Notes under the pieces: model-generated | Databases searched by the model: none | What the model was told of the DNA's origin: nothing | What the model saw: the letters and a program-made list of their open reading frames with translations, nothing else | DNA from: Acidimicrobiaceae bacterium | Lineage (GTDB): Bacteria > Actinomycetota > Acidimicrobiia > Acidimicrobiales > Aldehydirespiratoraceae | Direction: 5' to 3' | DNA length: 53,189 nucleotides | NCBI GenBank assembly: GCA_028819505.1 | Contig: JAPPLH010000073.1 | Coordinates: 1 to 53,189, forward strand | Translations under genes and position numbers: made by a program | Part shown: positions 43,822 through 53,140 of the stretch, piece after piece | Layout: the number at the start of each line of letters is the position of its first letter | Numbering within the stretch: position 1 is the first letter of the stretch

Positions 43822-44829
43822 TCACAGCTGCGGACAGGTCACTCCGCAACGCTTCGCGACCGCACATGCCAGGTCGCGGAAGTCCCAGTAGCAGTCCTGC
43901 ACCGCGTTGATGTGCCCGCCGACGGCACCGTCGGCCGGTGCCAGTTTGAAAATGGGCTTGCGGGCTTCTTGGGCGTAGGGCATGAGGCTCCGGTAGTGCC
44001 TGAGCGTTGCCAGGCAGTGCTTGTCGCCCTCAGGCGAGCGCTCCTTGGCTGAGGCCTTGTTGAGGACCGACTGGCGGTACTCGCCCGGGATGGCGTTCAT
44101 CCAGCGCGCGTAGGCTTTCACCGGGCGGTCCAGTCGCACAGCGTGCTGCAGCACAATGTAGCCGATCGGCTTCATGGCGCCGCCGGGCATATCCAGGTCT
44201 GCCGGCCCGGACATGTCCTTGGCCCGGTCCAGACGCTGCAGCCATTCCTTGCGCCAGCGCCGCAACGTGGGTCCCAGGTTGCGGAGCCCCTGTAGCGAGA
44301 ACAGGTCGGGGGCGAGGGGCACCACGACGAAATCGGCGGCGATCAACGCCGCCCGGTTGATGGCGCCGAGGTTGGGCCCGACGTCGATCAGAACGAGATC
44401 GGCCTCGGCTTGATCCCTCGCCCGGCCCAGCACCCGGCTGAGGGCCGTGATCACCCGGAAGGCGCGCTCGCTTCCGTCGAGGCACTGGGGCCACTGGCTG
44501 GAGAACTCGTCCTCTGCCTCCGACAGGGCGAGATCGCCGGCCACGAGCCCGAGTGGGGGCCATGGGATCATCATCGCCGGGGGGGCGATGTCACCCGTGC
44601 CCCGCAGCAACGGCAACAAGGCGCCGTGGATCGTCTCACGCGGTGGATCGGGGGACCACAGGTCCTCGGCCTCGTACTCGTCGAGAAACATGCCGGTGAG
44701 ATTGGCCTGCGGGTCGAGATCGGCCGCCACCACGCTCACACCGAGGTCGGCGTACATCCAGGCCAAGTGATACACGAGCGAGGTCTTGCCGACGCCGCCC
44801 TTGTTGTTGAAGAGGGCGACGGTGGTCAT
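43822..44829 (-). CDS. ParA-family ATPase
   Basis: This 335-residue protein starts MTTVALFNNKGGVGKTSLVYHLAWM, with the deviant Walker A KGGVGKT (residues 10-16) including the signature lysine, DLDPQANLTGMF, and switch/Walker B VLIDVGPNLGAINRAALIAAD. This family positions DNA or protein cargo using ATP-dependent dimerisation. The ATG at 44829 overlaps the stop of the upstream AlbA_2 gene (ATGA), so the two are coupled. No ParB gene or centromere-like iteron is visible. Pairing with an AlbA_2 protein downstream of a Wadjet operon suggests a defence- or mobile-element role, not chromosome segregation; this is inference. Confidence 0.88.
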   Translation of the reverse strand: MTTVALFNNKGGVGKTSLVYHLAWMYADLGVSVVAADLDPQANLTGMFLDEYEAEDLWSPDPPRETIHGALLPLLRGTGDIAPPAMMIPWPPLGLVAGDLALSEAEDEFSSQWPQCLDGSERAFRVITALSRVLGRARDQAEADLVLIDVGPNLGAINRAALIAADFVVVPLAPDLFSLQGLRNLGPTLRRWRKEWLQRLDRAKDMSGPADLDMPGGAMKPIGYIVLQHAVRLDRPVKAYARWMNAIPGEYRQSVLNKASAKERSPEGDKHCLATLRHYRSLMPYAQEARKPIFKLAPADGAVGGHINAVQDCYWDFRDLACAVAKRCGVTCPQL

Positions 44830-46037
44830 CCCGCGGGCCTCGACGGCTTGACTGTGACTCGCACCCATGTGTGCTGCAGATCGAATTCGGGCTCTGGATT
44901 TCCGTTTGCTGCCAGCGTCTCGCGGGCCAGCGGTATTCCCAGACCGAAGTGCTGGGCAAAACCTAGATTTCGCATGACCTCCGCAATCAGACCGTTGCGG
45001 TAGTCGGTGGCACCCTCGAGCAGGGTTTCTGGCGTGACTCTGCCATACAGGCCGCCGGGACTCTCGATCCAGATCCGGTCGCTGAACCAGTACAGGCGCG
45101 CCGGCGCATGCGTCCCCTCATAGCTGCGGTGCAGGATCGCGTTGTAGGCGAGTTGCCTAAGCGCCTCGACCGGATAGTCCGGGAACCGCTGCTCGCGCGG
45201 TCCCGACACGACGTCCAGGCGGGTCTGGATGTTGAGTCTCAGCAGCCGGTCGATGCCGTTGAGCACGTCGTTGAGCCCTCCTGTGATTCGCTCGGATGTC
45301 TTGATCGGATCAGTTATCTCATCTCCGTCAAAGCGAACGAACTGCAGGTACGCGCCCGGCACGAGCCACTGCGGGTCGCGGCCGAAGGCCAAGACCGCTC
45401 CGTTCGTAGGGTCATCTCCACTGAGCAGGCGCAGGGAGCGCATCTGCTCCTCCAAGGTTCGCCGGCTCTCAGCAAGCACCTCAGCGGAGACCGCCTTGGG
45501 CAGGTAGTGGTTCTCGATGAAGTGGAGGTCGAGGTCGGAGACGGTGGCGCTGTAGGCGGGCCGCAAGTCGAACGGCAAGTCCGTCGCCCGTCGGCGTTCC
45601 GTAAGGCGCTGTTCGTCGCTGATTGAGGCCTGACGGGCCGTGGGGCCCACCCGCACCCACACGCGTCCGTCGAAACGAACCGGTGGATGGGGCGCGGGCT
45701 GGACGTGGACGACGGCGACCTCACAGCCGTGAAGAGTTCGTCGCTGCACGTCAATCGACGGCAACGGGAGGATGCGTCCGTCGTCGCGCATGTCCGCCAG
45801 GCTCCTTAGGAGTTCGTCGTCGACCGCGAGACCGGCGCAGCTGCCGTCGTCCTCAGCACCGACGAGTATCACGCCCGGGTTGCTGTGGCCGGGAAGGTCG
45901 TTGGCGAAGGCGCAGATGTTTCTGAGGATCTTCTCGGCTGCGGAACTCGACAGAGACCGCTTGCGCTCGATGAGGTCCGATTCGAGATTGACCATCATCG
46001 CGGCGAGTTCGGCGTCGCTGTATCCGTTGGACGGCAC
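44826..46037 (-). CDS. AlbA_2/Schlafen-like ATP-binding protein
   Basis: This ~403-residue protein has an N-terminal AlbA_2 domain (NLESDLIERKRSLSS, then NICAFANDLPGHSNPGVILVGAEDDGSCAGL) and a C-terminal HATPase_c_4 region (LAYNAILHRSYEGTHAPARLYWFSDRIWIESPGGLYG, then RNGLIAEVMRNLGFAQHFGLGIPLARE). It resembles the AlbA_2 protein at 28.6 kb in domain order but is shorter and lacks the C-terminal beta domain. GTG at 46037 is chosen because an earlier start at 46169 would overlap the jetD end and encode Arg-rich sequence. It lies 104 nt after jetD and overlaps parA by 4 nt. Confidence 0.78.
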   Translation of the reverse strand: MPSNGYSDAELAAMMVNLESDLIERKRSLSSSAAEKILRNICAFANDLPGHSNPGVILVGAEDDGSCAGLAVDDELLRSLADMRDDGRILPLPSIDVQRRTLHGCEVAVVHVQPAPHPPVRFDGRVWVRVGPTARQASISDEQRLTERRRATDLPFDLRPAYSATVSDLDLHFIENHYLPKAVSAEVLAESRRTLEEQMRSLRLLSGDDPTNGAVLAFGRDPQWLVPGAYLQFVRFDGDEITDPIKTSERITGGLNDVLNGIDRLLRLNIQTRLDVVSGPREQRFPDYPVEALRQLAYNAILHRSYEGTHAPARLYWFSDRIWIESPGGLYGRVTPETLLEGATDYRNGLIAEVMRNLGFAQHFGLGIPLARETLAANGNPEPEFDLQHTWVRVTVKPSRPAG

Positions 46038-46141
46038 ACCACAACAGTACCGCCGACACTGGCTGACAACGGAAGACTTCGGGCTGGATGCGGGCCGGGG
46101 GCCGACGAGCCCGCGCTCGAGGGATCCGGGCGCCGGCGGCG

Positions 46142-47500
46142 CTAGCCGGATCGCGCCGATGGGGGACAATCGTCGAGCACCCCGTCGAGCACGAACTCCT
46201 CATGGACGATTCGACGGCTGCGGTTGAAGGCCGTCTCAAGAAGCGGATCCCAGGGCGTGGGGCCGCATTCCTTCGTGTCCAACTCAAGGCGCACCCCGTT
46301 TGCCTCGGCCATGCGGACGGCGCGACGGTAGTCATCCGCGGCCATCATCCAAGGCTCGCATCCCAACTCGTGCATGCGACGGCATATGGCGATTCCCGAA
46401 GCATCGAAGTCTCCGTGGTACCAGAGGTCTGCCCCTGAGTCGAGCATCTGAGCGAGCAGCGTGGTGACCGCGGTGGCCGGATTGCCGTTGGCGGCGACCA
46501 CACAGCAATCCAGGCGCCGCTCGGCGGCCGCTTCCACGAGCCGGGGGTTCTCGACGGCCAGCACCTGGGTGCCGGCGGCCACCGTCACGGGATGGCGACG
46601 CAATGCCAGCAGGCTCACATGCAGCGGAAGCCCGCCCCCGGCCGCGCCGCGCAGCAACTCCGCCAGTGGTGAGCGGCCCGTCGCAGGAACGGCCCAGACC
46701 AGCGCCGGCGCGGAGACGCGGTCTGCTTGGATCCCGGCCGCCTCCCAAAGCTCCCGTCCAGCGAGGTCCTCGCCGAAGTGCAGTCGCAGGGCTCGCGTGA
46801 CGAAGGCGGTCAGCCTGGCGCCCGGGTCCAGGGCGTGTGACGAGCCGAAGAGCGCGGCGGCCAGTTCGGTGCGGCTGACGAACGGTGACGCGACTGCGCC
46901 CATTGACTCGATTCCACAGGAACGGTCCTGAGATGGGGGACTGAGGAAGTCCCCGGAGTTGGGACTGATGACTGAACGGGGAGCAGGTGAGGGTCTCGAC
47001 GAGGTGCTACCCAGGTAGTCGAGCAGCTGCCGCACATCGTGCACCAGGGTTGTGACGTCATCAGCGTCGAGGCCGCCGTGGAGACCAGTACGGATGACCG
47101 CATCGGCCCAATCTTGAGCCCACGGCTCCGGCCACGGCGCTACCGCATCGCGTAGCGCCGATCGGGCCGCGGCCGATCGGGTTCGGGCCATACGGCGTTG
47201 AGCGGCCTCCTTCGAAGGGGGATGACCCAGCCGAGAGAGTGCCTCGTCAAGGTCGCGGCCGATCAGACGCTCGACGAGCACCTCTTCGAGGCGGCCGAGG
47301 TCAAGCCGCTTGTAGGGGTGTCCAAGGAGGGACCGCAAGGTCAGTTCGCTCACGGGGTCGAGATCCGGCCGGCGCATGGAGCCGCGATGATCGGGTCCGC
47401 GGCTGTCGAGACGGGCCCGTACTGAGGCCCACAGAGGCCGTAGACCCGGCTCACACAGTGATTGTGGGACCGGCGCAGGTCCCGCGGGGCGGGCCGTCAC
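46142..47500 (-). CDS. jetD: Wadjet-like JetD, TOPRIM nuclease subunit (DUF2399)
   Basis: This 452-residue protein matches the TIGR02679/DUF3323-DUF2399 family. The C terminus is a TOPRIM-like nuclease: VLAVENPRLVE (Glu317) and LWYHGDFDASGIAICRRM with Asp364 and Asp366. In Wadjet systems JetD is the nuclease that cuts small circular DNA sensed by the JetABC condensin. The N-terminal ~280 residues are helical, with SSRPSPAPRS as a flexible linker. The GTG start overlaps the jetB stop (GTGA). It is the last Jet gene in this transcript. Confidence 0.85.
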   Translation of the reverse strand: MTARPAGPAPVPQSLCEPGLRPLWASVRARLDSRGPDHRGSMRRPDLDPVSELTLRSLLGHPYKRLDLGRLEEVLVERLIGRDLDEALSRLGHPPSKEAAQRRMARTRSAAARSALRDAVAPWPEPWAQDWADAVIRTGLHGGLDADDVTTLVHDVRQLLDYLGSTSSRPSPAPRSVISPNSGDFLSPPSQDRSCGIESMGAVASPFVSRTELAAALFGSSHALDPGARLTAFVTRALRLHFGEDLAGRELWEAAGIQADRVSAPALVWAVPATGRSPLAELLRGAAGGGLPLHVSLLALRRHPVTVAAGTQVLAVENPRLVEAAAERRLDCCVVAANGNPATAVTTLLAQMLDSGADLWYHGDFDASGIAICRRMHELGCEPWMMAADDYRRAVRMAEANGVRLELDTKECGPTPWDPLLETAFNRSRRIVHEEFVLDGVLDDCPPSARSG

Positions 47501-48684
47501 AGAAGGGATCCCTGTTCGATGCGGACCTCCACCGCGTAGCGCCAGGCCGCTGGGAGCAGCTCAATCCACTCGTCGGATACCTGCGCCAGACGATGGTCCT
47601 GGAGCAGTTCAAGAACGTCGTCGGTGAGGAACTTGGGGTTCTCGGCGATCTGCCCCCAGTGACGGCTCCGAACCCGGTGGACCTCGGCCAGTTCCGTGAC
47701 CGCTGCCACCGCAGCGCTGCGTTCGACGGGGTTGCGGTCGGCCGCGACGAGACGGTCGATCAGCAGCAGCGCGGCCTGGCCGACGGTGCCCCCTGCGGGG
47801 AAGCGGCTGTCGGTGAGGCCCCCCTCTGGATCGATGGCTGCGAGCCCCTCGGCCCGGGCCTCGATACTCAACCCGAACATCTCGTCGAATATGTCCCGCT
47901 CATCACCGAGGCGGCGCCGCAGCTCGGACCACTCATCGTCGGTGAGGTCGCTGCGGTACACCACCGGCTCCTCCAGCAGCATGGACCGCATCCAGGGCCT
48001 CGACGCGCGCCGCTGGTCGGAGCGCTCGCGCAACTGCTCGGGCGTCTCGGACCGTGCCAGCACCGGCAACGGCAGCATCGCCACCCGGTCGGGCCTGACC
48101 CGCAGGACGGCGTCGGCGGAGCCGTCGGATGCATAGCTGTCGACGCGGGCGTGCACTTCTGCAACCATGCCCCAGCCGATCAGCCACCGCAGCGCTGTCA
48201 CCAAGGCCCTCCGGTCGGAGGGCGTCTCGCTGAGCGTCACTGCGGCATCGGCTGCAGCCGAGCGGATCTCTTGAATCAAGTCGCGTAGGCTGATGACCTC
48301 GGGCCCCGCCGCCATCGCGGCGAGCGTTAGCGCCAGCATCGTGTACTCCCGTTGGGCGAAGGGCCGGTCGCGGGCAGCTTCGGTGCGTAGCGGGCGCCTG
48401 CTGGCGATCGTCGACGACTTGAATAGCCGGGCCGTGTCGGCGGACACTTGGAGCCGGTAGCCGAAGCGCTGGGTGAACCATCGGTCGAGCTGGGCCTCGT
48501 GTCTGCGTATCAGACGGAACATCTCGGGTTCCTGCTCGGCCGCGACCATCGGATGCAGGACGAGGTGCCGGGCGGCCGCGCGCAGGTCCAGTGCGATCTC
48601 AGGGGGCGGCTCGCTCGCCGGCCGCGCCGGGGAGTGGGTCGAGGCCTCCGGGTCGGCGCGACTGCTTCCGGGCTCGGTAGTCAT
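47497..48684 (-). CDS. jetB: Wadjet-like JetB (DUF2398 family)
   Basis: This 395-residue protein matches the TIGR02678/DUF2398 family by length and pattern: RLIRRHEAQLDRWFTQRFGYRLQVSADTARLFK, DRPFAQREYTMLALTLAAM, and repeated winged-helix-like elements, with a C-terminal RRHWGQIAENPKF/VSDEWIELLPA region. JetB is the MukE/kite-like partner in this condensin. It starts at ATG 48684 overlapping the jetA stop by 4 nt and its stop overlaps the jetD GTG. The N-terminal ~25 residues are Pro/Ser-rich. Confidence 0.85.
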   Translation of the reverse strand: MTTEPGSSRADPEASTHSPARPASEPPPEIALDLRAAARHLVLHPMVAAEQEPEMFRLIRRHEAQLDRWFTQRFGYRLQVSADTARLFKSSTIASRRPLRTEAARDRPFAQREYTMLALTLAAMAAGPEVISLRDLIQEIRSAAADAAVTLSETPSDRRALVTALRWLIGWGMVAEVHARVDSYASDGSADAVLRVRPDRVAMLPLPVLARSETPEQLRERSDQRRASRPWMRSMLLEEPVVYRSDLTDDEWSELRRRLGDERDIFDEMFGLSIEARAEGLAAIDPEGGLTDSRFPAGGTVGQAALLLIDRLVAADRNPVERSAAVAAVTELAEVHRVRSRHWGQIAENPKFLTDDVLELLQDHRLAQVSDEWIELLPAAWRYAVEVRIEQGSLL

Positions 48685-50225
48685 GCGGCCGCGCTACTCT
48701 CGACAAGGGGCAGGATCGTGACGATCAGGCCATGCATTACCAGGCGGCCCTCGGGTGACTCCACGACGGTGCGGGCGTCGTTGGCGCGGTGTACCTCGCA
48801 GAGCACCCCGCCGTCGGCGGCGCGACGGACCTCGGCGCCGGGCTTGGCCCCGTGGCTCGAGCGGCTGATCAGGTCGCGCAGCATCGCGAAGGCCTGCTTC
48901 GACAGTGCCGTCCCGTTGATCAGGCCGGCGTCGTCTGCGCACGACAGGAGTTCGGCGGCGGTGCGCTCCCTCGCCACCCGCTCCCGGGCGCGGCGCTGCT
49001 TGAGTTCGTCGAGTTCGGCGCGCCGGTCCCGGATCGGCGACGTGCCGCCGCGCGTCGAGATGTCGCCGCGTTCTCGCAGCGACACCGGCACAGACGCCCG
49101 GGCCGCTTCTCGCCATGGCGTGGCGGTGGGATCCGGGTCGTCCACGTCCGACGACAGCGTCCCGAGGCGGCGGCACGATCCGAGCCCGAACGCGGCGTCT
49201 GCGATCTCATGGGCTTGCTCCACCGTGAACGCACGGTCGAAGAAGCCGGCCAGCCTCACAAAGTCTGAGCGTTTCGACGCAGTACCGGTGCCCAGGCGGG
49301 CCAGACGGCTGACGTTGGTGGTGAGCGTGCGTACTGCGGCCAGCGCCTGGCCGGCATGCTGATCGAGGCGGGACGGGCGGCCCGACCCAGCGACGAACCA
49401 CGCCGCGAGGTGTCGCCAGTCCTGCTCGGTGGCGCCCTTGGGGCTGCGTACCGTGACGCTGTCGCCCAGCCCGGCCTCATCGACCCGGGCCGCGAGCCCC
49501 GAGTGCAACGCAGGCAGCAGTTCTTCAAGACGGGTGAGAACTCGCTCGACACTGCGCCCGATGGGCCGCGCCATGCGCTCGATCTCGGTGAGTTGCTCGC
49601 TCACGTAGTCCACCAGCACGCTGGCGAACACATGGACATCCTCGGCGGTGAGGTCGTAGCGGTTCTGCCATTCGTTGAGCTGGGCGAAGAACCTGGTCAG
49701 CTCGTTGGTGAAGCGTTCGTGTATGTCGAACACGGCGCGGACCGCGTCGGCGAGGTCGTCGGATGACGGGTCGATCCCGGCATCAGCCTGCTCGTTGAGG
49801 GAATCGAGGGCGCGGCGCAGATCCCGGAGGCGTCCCGCCTGCGGGTCGATGATCTCGTCGGCGGCGGCCAGCACCCGCTCCACCACCTCGAAGACCTCCT
49901 GGCCCGAGCGGGTGATGAGATAGCAATTGTGCTGCCGGTAGTAGTCCTCAATGCTGGCGGGGCTACCCACCGACGACGACACGGTCAGATTCCCCCAGCG
50001 CCGGAGGCTCTGAAGGCGATCGCGCGCCACGTCGACGTCAATGAGGGTACGAGAGGCCACGTCCTCGGGGGTGAACTCGGCGAAGAAAGTGTCGGCGAAG
50101 ATCTGCAGGATCGCTCGGTACTCCCGCCATTCGTCGCCGCCGAGATACCGGAACAGCAGTCGCGTGTCGTCCGGGTCCACGCCGGTCGGGCCGGCTGTGG
50201 CGCGGTCGGCGGCCTCGCCGGTCAC
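48681..50225 (-). CDS. jetA: Wadjet-like JetA (DUF2397 family, kleisin-like)
   Basis: This 514-residue protein matches TIGR02677/DUF2397: it opens with DTRLLFRYLGGDEWREYRAILQIFADTFFAEFTPEDV, then a winged-helix VARDRLQSLRRWGNLTVS, a long helical middle and a C-terminal winged-helix (DGGVLCEVHRANDARTVVESPEGRLVMHGL). It is the kleisin subunit that bridges the SMC heads. The GTG at 50225 overlaps the JetC stop (GTGA); a longer start at 50351 would read Arg-rich antisense of jetC and is rejected. Confidence 0.85.
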   Translation of the reverse strand: MTGEAADRATAGPTGVDPDDTRLLFRYLGGDEWREYRAILQIFADTFFAEFTPEDVASRTLIDVDVARDRLQSLRRWGNLTVSSSVGSPASIEDYYRQHNCYLITRSGQEVFEVVERVLAAADEIIDPQAGRLRDLRRALDSLNEQADAGIDPSSDDLADAVRAVFDIHERFTNELTRFFAQLNEWQNRYDLTAEDVHVFASVLVDYVSEQLTEIERMARPIGRSVERVLTRLEELLPALHSGLAARVDEAGLGDSVTVRSPKGATEQDWRHLAAWFVAGSGRPSRLDQHAGQALAAVRTLTTNVSRLARLGTGTASKRSDFVRLAGFFDRAFTVEQAHEIADAAFGLGSCRRLGTLSSDVDDPDPTATPWREAARASVPVSLRERGDISTRGGTSPIRDRRAELDELKQRRARERVARERTAAELLSCADDAGLINGTALSKQAFAMLRDLISRSSHGAKPGAEVRRAADGGVLCEVHRANDARTVVESPEGRLVMHGLIVTILPLVESSAAA

Positions 50226-53140
50226 GACACGTCCTCGCGCTCCAGGGTGTTGCCGTCCCACCGGTAGTGCTCGAGCAGGATCGTGCTGAGCGTCGCGTCG
50301 CGGATCACCTCGGTCACAGCCAGCGCGGGGACGGTCTCGTGGGTTCCCCACAGCCGCTCGCTGGTGGCGATGAAGTCGAGGTCGAGTTGGACGAGCAGGC
50401 CGAACAGCGCGGCGTGATTGTCTTCGGACACCTTGGCGAACGCGTCGTCGAGCAGAACGAAGCGGGCGATGCCAGGCTTCTCGTTTGGTGCGGCCTGTTG
50501 CTCGGCCAGCGCGTCGCAGGACGCTGACGCGGCCGCGAACAGCGGCAGGTAGGTGACCAGCTTCTTCTCGCCCTCCGACAGCGGCGTGGATCGGCTCAGC
50601 CTGGTCTCCTGGCTACCCTTGCGCACCATCACGGCCATGTCGTGCCAGTTCTTGTAGTCGAGGGTGTCGGCGATGAGCTGGCGGTAGGGGACATCGGGCT
50701 GCTCGGCTCTGGCATCGTCGAGCCGTTGAGACAGGGCCCGGCGCAGTTCGTGGTCCTCGTCGGGGGTGCGTAGGTCGGGCCTCTTCGCCAACAGCTCCAC
50801 CATGCGCTTGGTGGCATCGTCGAGTTCACGCGAGCGGCGCCACCTGAGCCGCACGCCGACCCGGTGCGCGGTGGTGACCTCCCCGAGTCGCCGGTTCATG
50901 TGCTCGACGAGCCGCTCGGCATCGAAGATCCGCCTGGCGATCTCGGACGCGATCAGGCCCTGCAGCAGCTCACGCAAGGCGTCGTCCTGTTTGCGGCTGA
51001 GCAGGCCGGCGACCTGCTGGTGTTGTTGCGACACGGCCGTGACCGAGTCCGCCAGCGTCGCTCTGCCCAACGGGCCGGTCACCTCTACCACCAGCGGCAT
51101 CGCCGGATCCGGCTGGCGGGCCTCGGCGTCCCAATTTGCTCCGAGGACGTCGCGCCGGCGCTGCAGCGACTGGTACACGCTGTCGGGCTGCACCTCGGCC
51201 AGGTCCGGCGGCACGAGCGGGCCGAGAGCGTCGACCATCTCCTGGAGTCCCGCCGAGCCCGCAGCCGCGGCAACGACGGCGTCTTCCGCGTGCTCGGTGT
51301 CGGCGCGGATCCGCGCCGCGGCGAAGTACCCGGGCGTCGCCAAGGCCGCGTCGAGCGAGACTCTGGTCACCTCGCAGTCTTGCTCGGCTTGTTCTCTGCG
51401 CTCGCCGGCTGCGGTAGCCTCGGCTTGCGCCTCAGCCTTGTGCAAGAAGGCGGCGTCTCGCTCCGCCCGCACCTCCGGCGCCTTGGCTTCCACGTCTTCC
51501 AGTTCGGCTCCGCACCGATCCAGGTCGGCGACCACCTCGGCGTACTCCGCGCCGATGCTGTCCTCCAGGGTTGCCAGGGTGGCCTGTTCGTCGTCGTGTC
51601 TCGACTGGCGCCGTCGAAGCTCGGCGCGCTCAGCTTCGAGCGCTTCGACCGCGTCACGCCAGCGGCCGAACCAGCGGTGCCCATCCTGCACCGATCGCCC
51701 CAGCGCACCGAGCAGTGATCGGCACCGCTGGAGGGTCGAATCGGTCTCGGCCAGGTCACGTTCGAAGGCCGCGAGTCCCTGGCCGTCCTGGGGCAGCGAC
51801 AGCGTGGTGGCGGTGCGCTGCAGGGCGTCGGAGGCCTTCACCAGGGCCCGTTCCGCTTCGGCCGCTGTCCGGGCCGCGTCGCTTCGACGGGCAACCGCCT
51901 CATCTAGGGCGGCGGTGGCTGCGTCGACGGCGGCCCTTGCGCTGAGGATCGGCTCGGTAGTCGGCAGGATCGAGCGCTGCCGCTGTGCCGACCGCTGTGA
52001 CTCCCGATGGCCGGCGAGCTCGTCGCGGCTCAGCCGGACCGCGTCCGTCGCCTCGTCCAGCCGTGTCCTCGCCTCGGCGCGGGCCTGCTTGAGGGCGGCC
52101 CGTCTGGCCGTCGAGCCGATGTGCTCGGCCCGCTCCTTGCTGTGGAGGCCGCGCAGCGATCCCACCTTGAAGGCGCCGCCGAGGGTCGCCAGCGCGGTCG
52201 CACCGGACGACGGGCTATAGGAGATCGACTCCAGCAGCTTGCGGATCGAGCCCTCGTCCACCTGGCCTTCGAGTCTCGGCGGGACCGTGACGATGAGGAG
52301 TTCGCTCAGCGGGTTGGCCACGCCGGGGGACGCGACGGCGGCCAAGTCACCCACCTCCAGTTCGACCGCTTCATCGGCAGGCCGAGCCGACAGGAGCCCG
52401 GAAGACTGCAGCGCTGCCTCGAGCCCGGCGCGCTGGGAGTCGTCGAGACCGGGCGCGAAGTCGACTAGGTCGGCCAGGCAGTAGTCGGCTTCACTCTGCC
52501 AGTCGAGGCGCGGCGCGGTGGGCTCGGTCCGCAGCGCCAGTTCGTCCACGAGATTCTGGGCTTCCTGCTCGGCCTCCAGCTCGCGGGCGAGTCTGGCCTC
52601 GACGTCGCCTGCGGTGCGGAGCCAGAGGTCGACCAGGGCTTCGGTCTCGGCGTGCAGGCGGGCCCGCAGGTCATCGGGGTTGTGGGTTGCGGCGTCTTCG
52701 TCGCTGGCGCCGGGTCCGGATCCGGGTTGCGCCACCGCCGCGGTGGCGGGCGCGTCGAGTCCCGCCGACTCGATGAGAATGCGGGTCGCTTCCGCCCACT
52801 GCACGATCGCTTCGGCCCATTCGCTCCTGGCGGCATCCAGGAGTCGGGTATTCTCGGCCAGCCGCTCCGAAGCCTGATCGGCCGCCGTCGCTGCCTGTCT
52901 GTGCGCCGACTCCGACTGCTCCAGCCTTCGTTCGACTGCCTGCTCGGCGCTCAGCGCGTCATGCATGTGCTCGGCGTCGGTGCGGCGACGCGCGACCGCC
53001 GCGGCCACGGCGTCCAGCCTCTGGTCGACGGGGCGGGGGTCGAAGGGCGCTGAATCGGAAGGGCCGAGGCCGGTCGCGCCCGCCCCGGCCCGCGCGCCCC
53101 GGCCCCGCGGGCGGGGGTACCCGCGGCCGCGTTTCGCCCG
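50222..53140 (-). CDS. jetC: Wadjet-like JetC, SMC-type ATPase (5' end missing)
   Basis: This frame is a TIGR02680-type SMC/MukB-like protein. It is rich in Ala/Glu/Arg coiled coil over most of its length and ends with the ABC signature LSEGEKKLV, Walker B VLLDDAFA and a C-terminal head (DFIATSERLWG). The ~400-residue N-terminal head with Walker A is not in the window, so this is the C-terminal two-thirds of a ~1,350-residue protein. The frame stays open past the apparent GTG at 53008 up to a TAA at 53141-53143, in sequence that looks unreliable. It heads the C-A-B-D cluster and overlaps the jetA start by 4 nt. Confidence 0.85.
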   Translation of the reverse strand, partial: RAKRGRGYPRPRGRGARAGAGATGLGPSDSAPFDPRPVDQRLDAVAAAVARRRTDAEHMHDALSAEQAVERRLEQSESAHRQAATAADQASERLAENTRLLDAARSEWAEAIVQWAEATRILIESAGLDAPATAAVAQPGSGPGASDEDAATHNPDDLRARLHAETEALVDLWLRTAGDVEARLARELEAEQEAQNLVDELALRTEPTAPRLDWQSEADYCLADLVDFAPGLDDSQRAGLEAALQSSGLLSARPADEAVELEVGDLAAVASPGVANPLSELLIVTVPPRLEGQVDEGSIRKLLESISYSPSSGATALATLGGAFKVGSLRGLHSKERAEHIGSTARRAALKQARAEARTRLDEATDAVRLSRDELAGHRESQRSAQRQRSILPTTEPILSARAAVDAATAALDEAVARRSDAARTAAEAERALVKASDALQRTATTLSLPQDGQGLAAFERDLAETDSTLQRCRSLLGALGRSVQDGHRWFGRWRDAVEALEAERAELRRRQSRHDDEQATLATLEDSIGAEYAEVVADLDRCGAELEDVEAKAPEVRAERDAAFLHKAEAQAEATAAGERREQAEQDCEVTRVSLDAALATPGYFAAARIRADTEHAEDAVVAAAAGSAGLQEMVDALGPLVPPDLAEVQPDSVYQSLQRRRDVLGANWDAEARQPDPAMPLVVEVTGPLGRATLADSVTAVSQQHQQVAGLLSRKQDDALRELLQGLIASEIARRIFDAERLVEHMNRRLGEVTTAHRVGVRLRWRRSRELDDATKRMVELLAKRPDLRTPDEDHELRRALSQRLDDARAEQPDVPYRQLIADTLDYKNWHDMAVMVRKGSQETRLSRSTPLSEGEKKLVTYLPLFAAASASCDALAEQQAAPNEKPGIARFVLLDDAFAKVSEDNHAALFGLLVQLDLDFIATSERLWGTHETVPALAVTEVIRDATLSTILLEHYRWDGNTLEREDVS

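Noticed and set aside
43822-44829. ParA as part of a plasmid partition locus or origin
   Set aside because: No ParB, Rep gene or iterons are seen; the flanks are chromosomal-type genes and a defence operon.
50226-50351. Longer jetA start within jetC
   Set aside because: It encodes Arg/Pro-rich antisense-like residues; GTG at 50225 overlaps the jetC stop as at the other Jet junctions.
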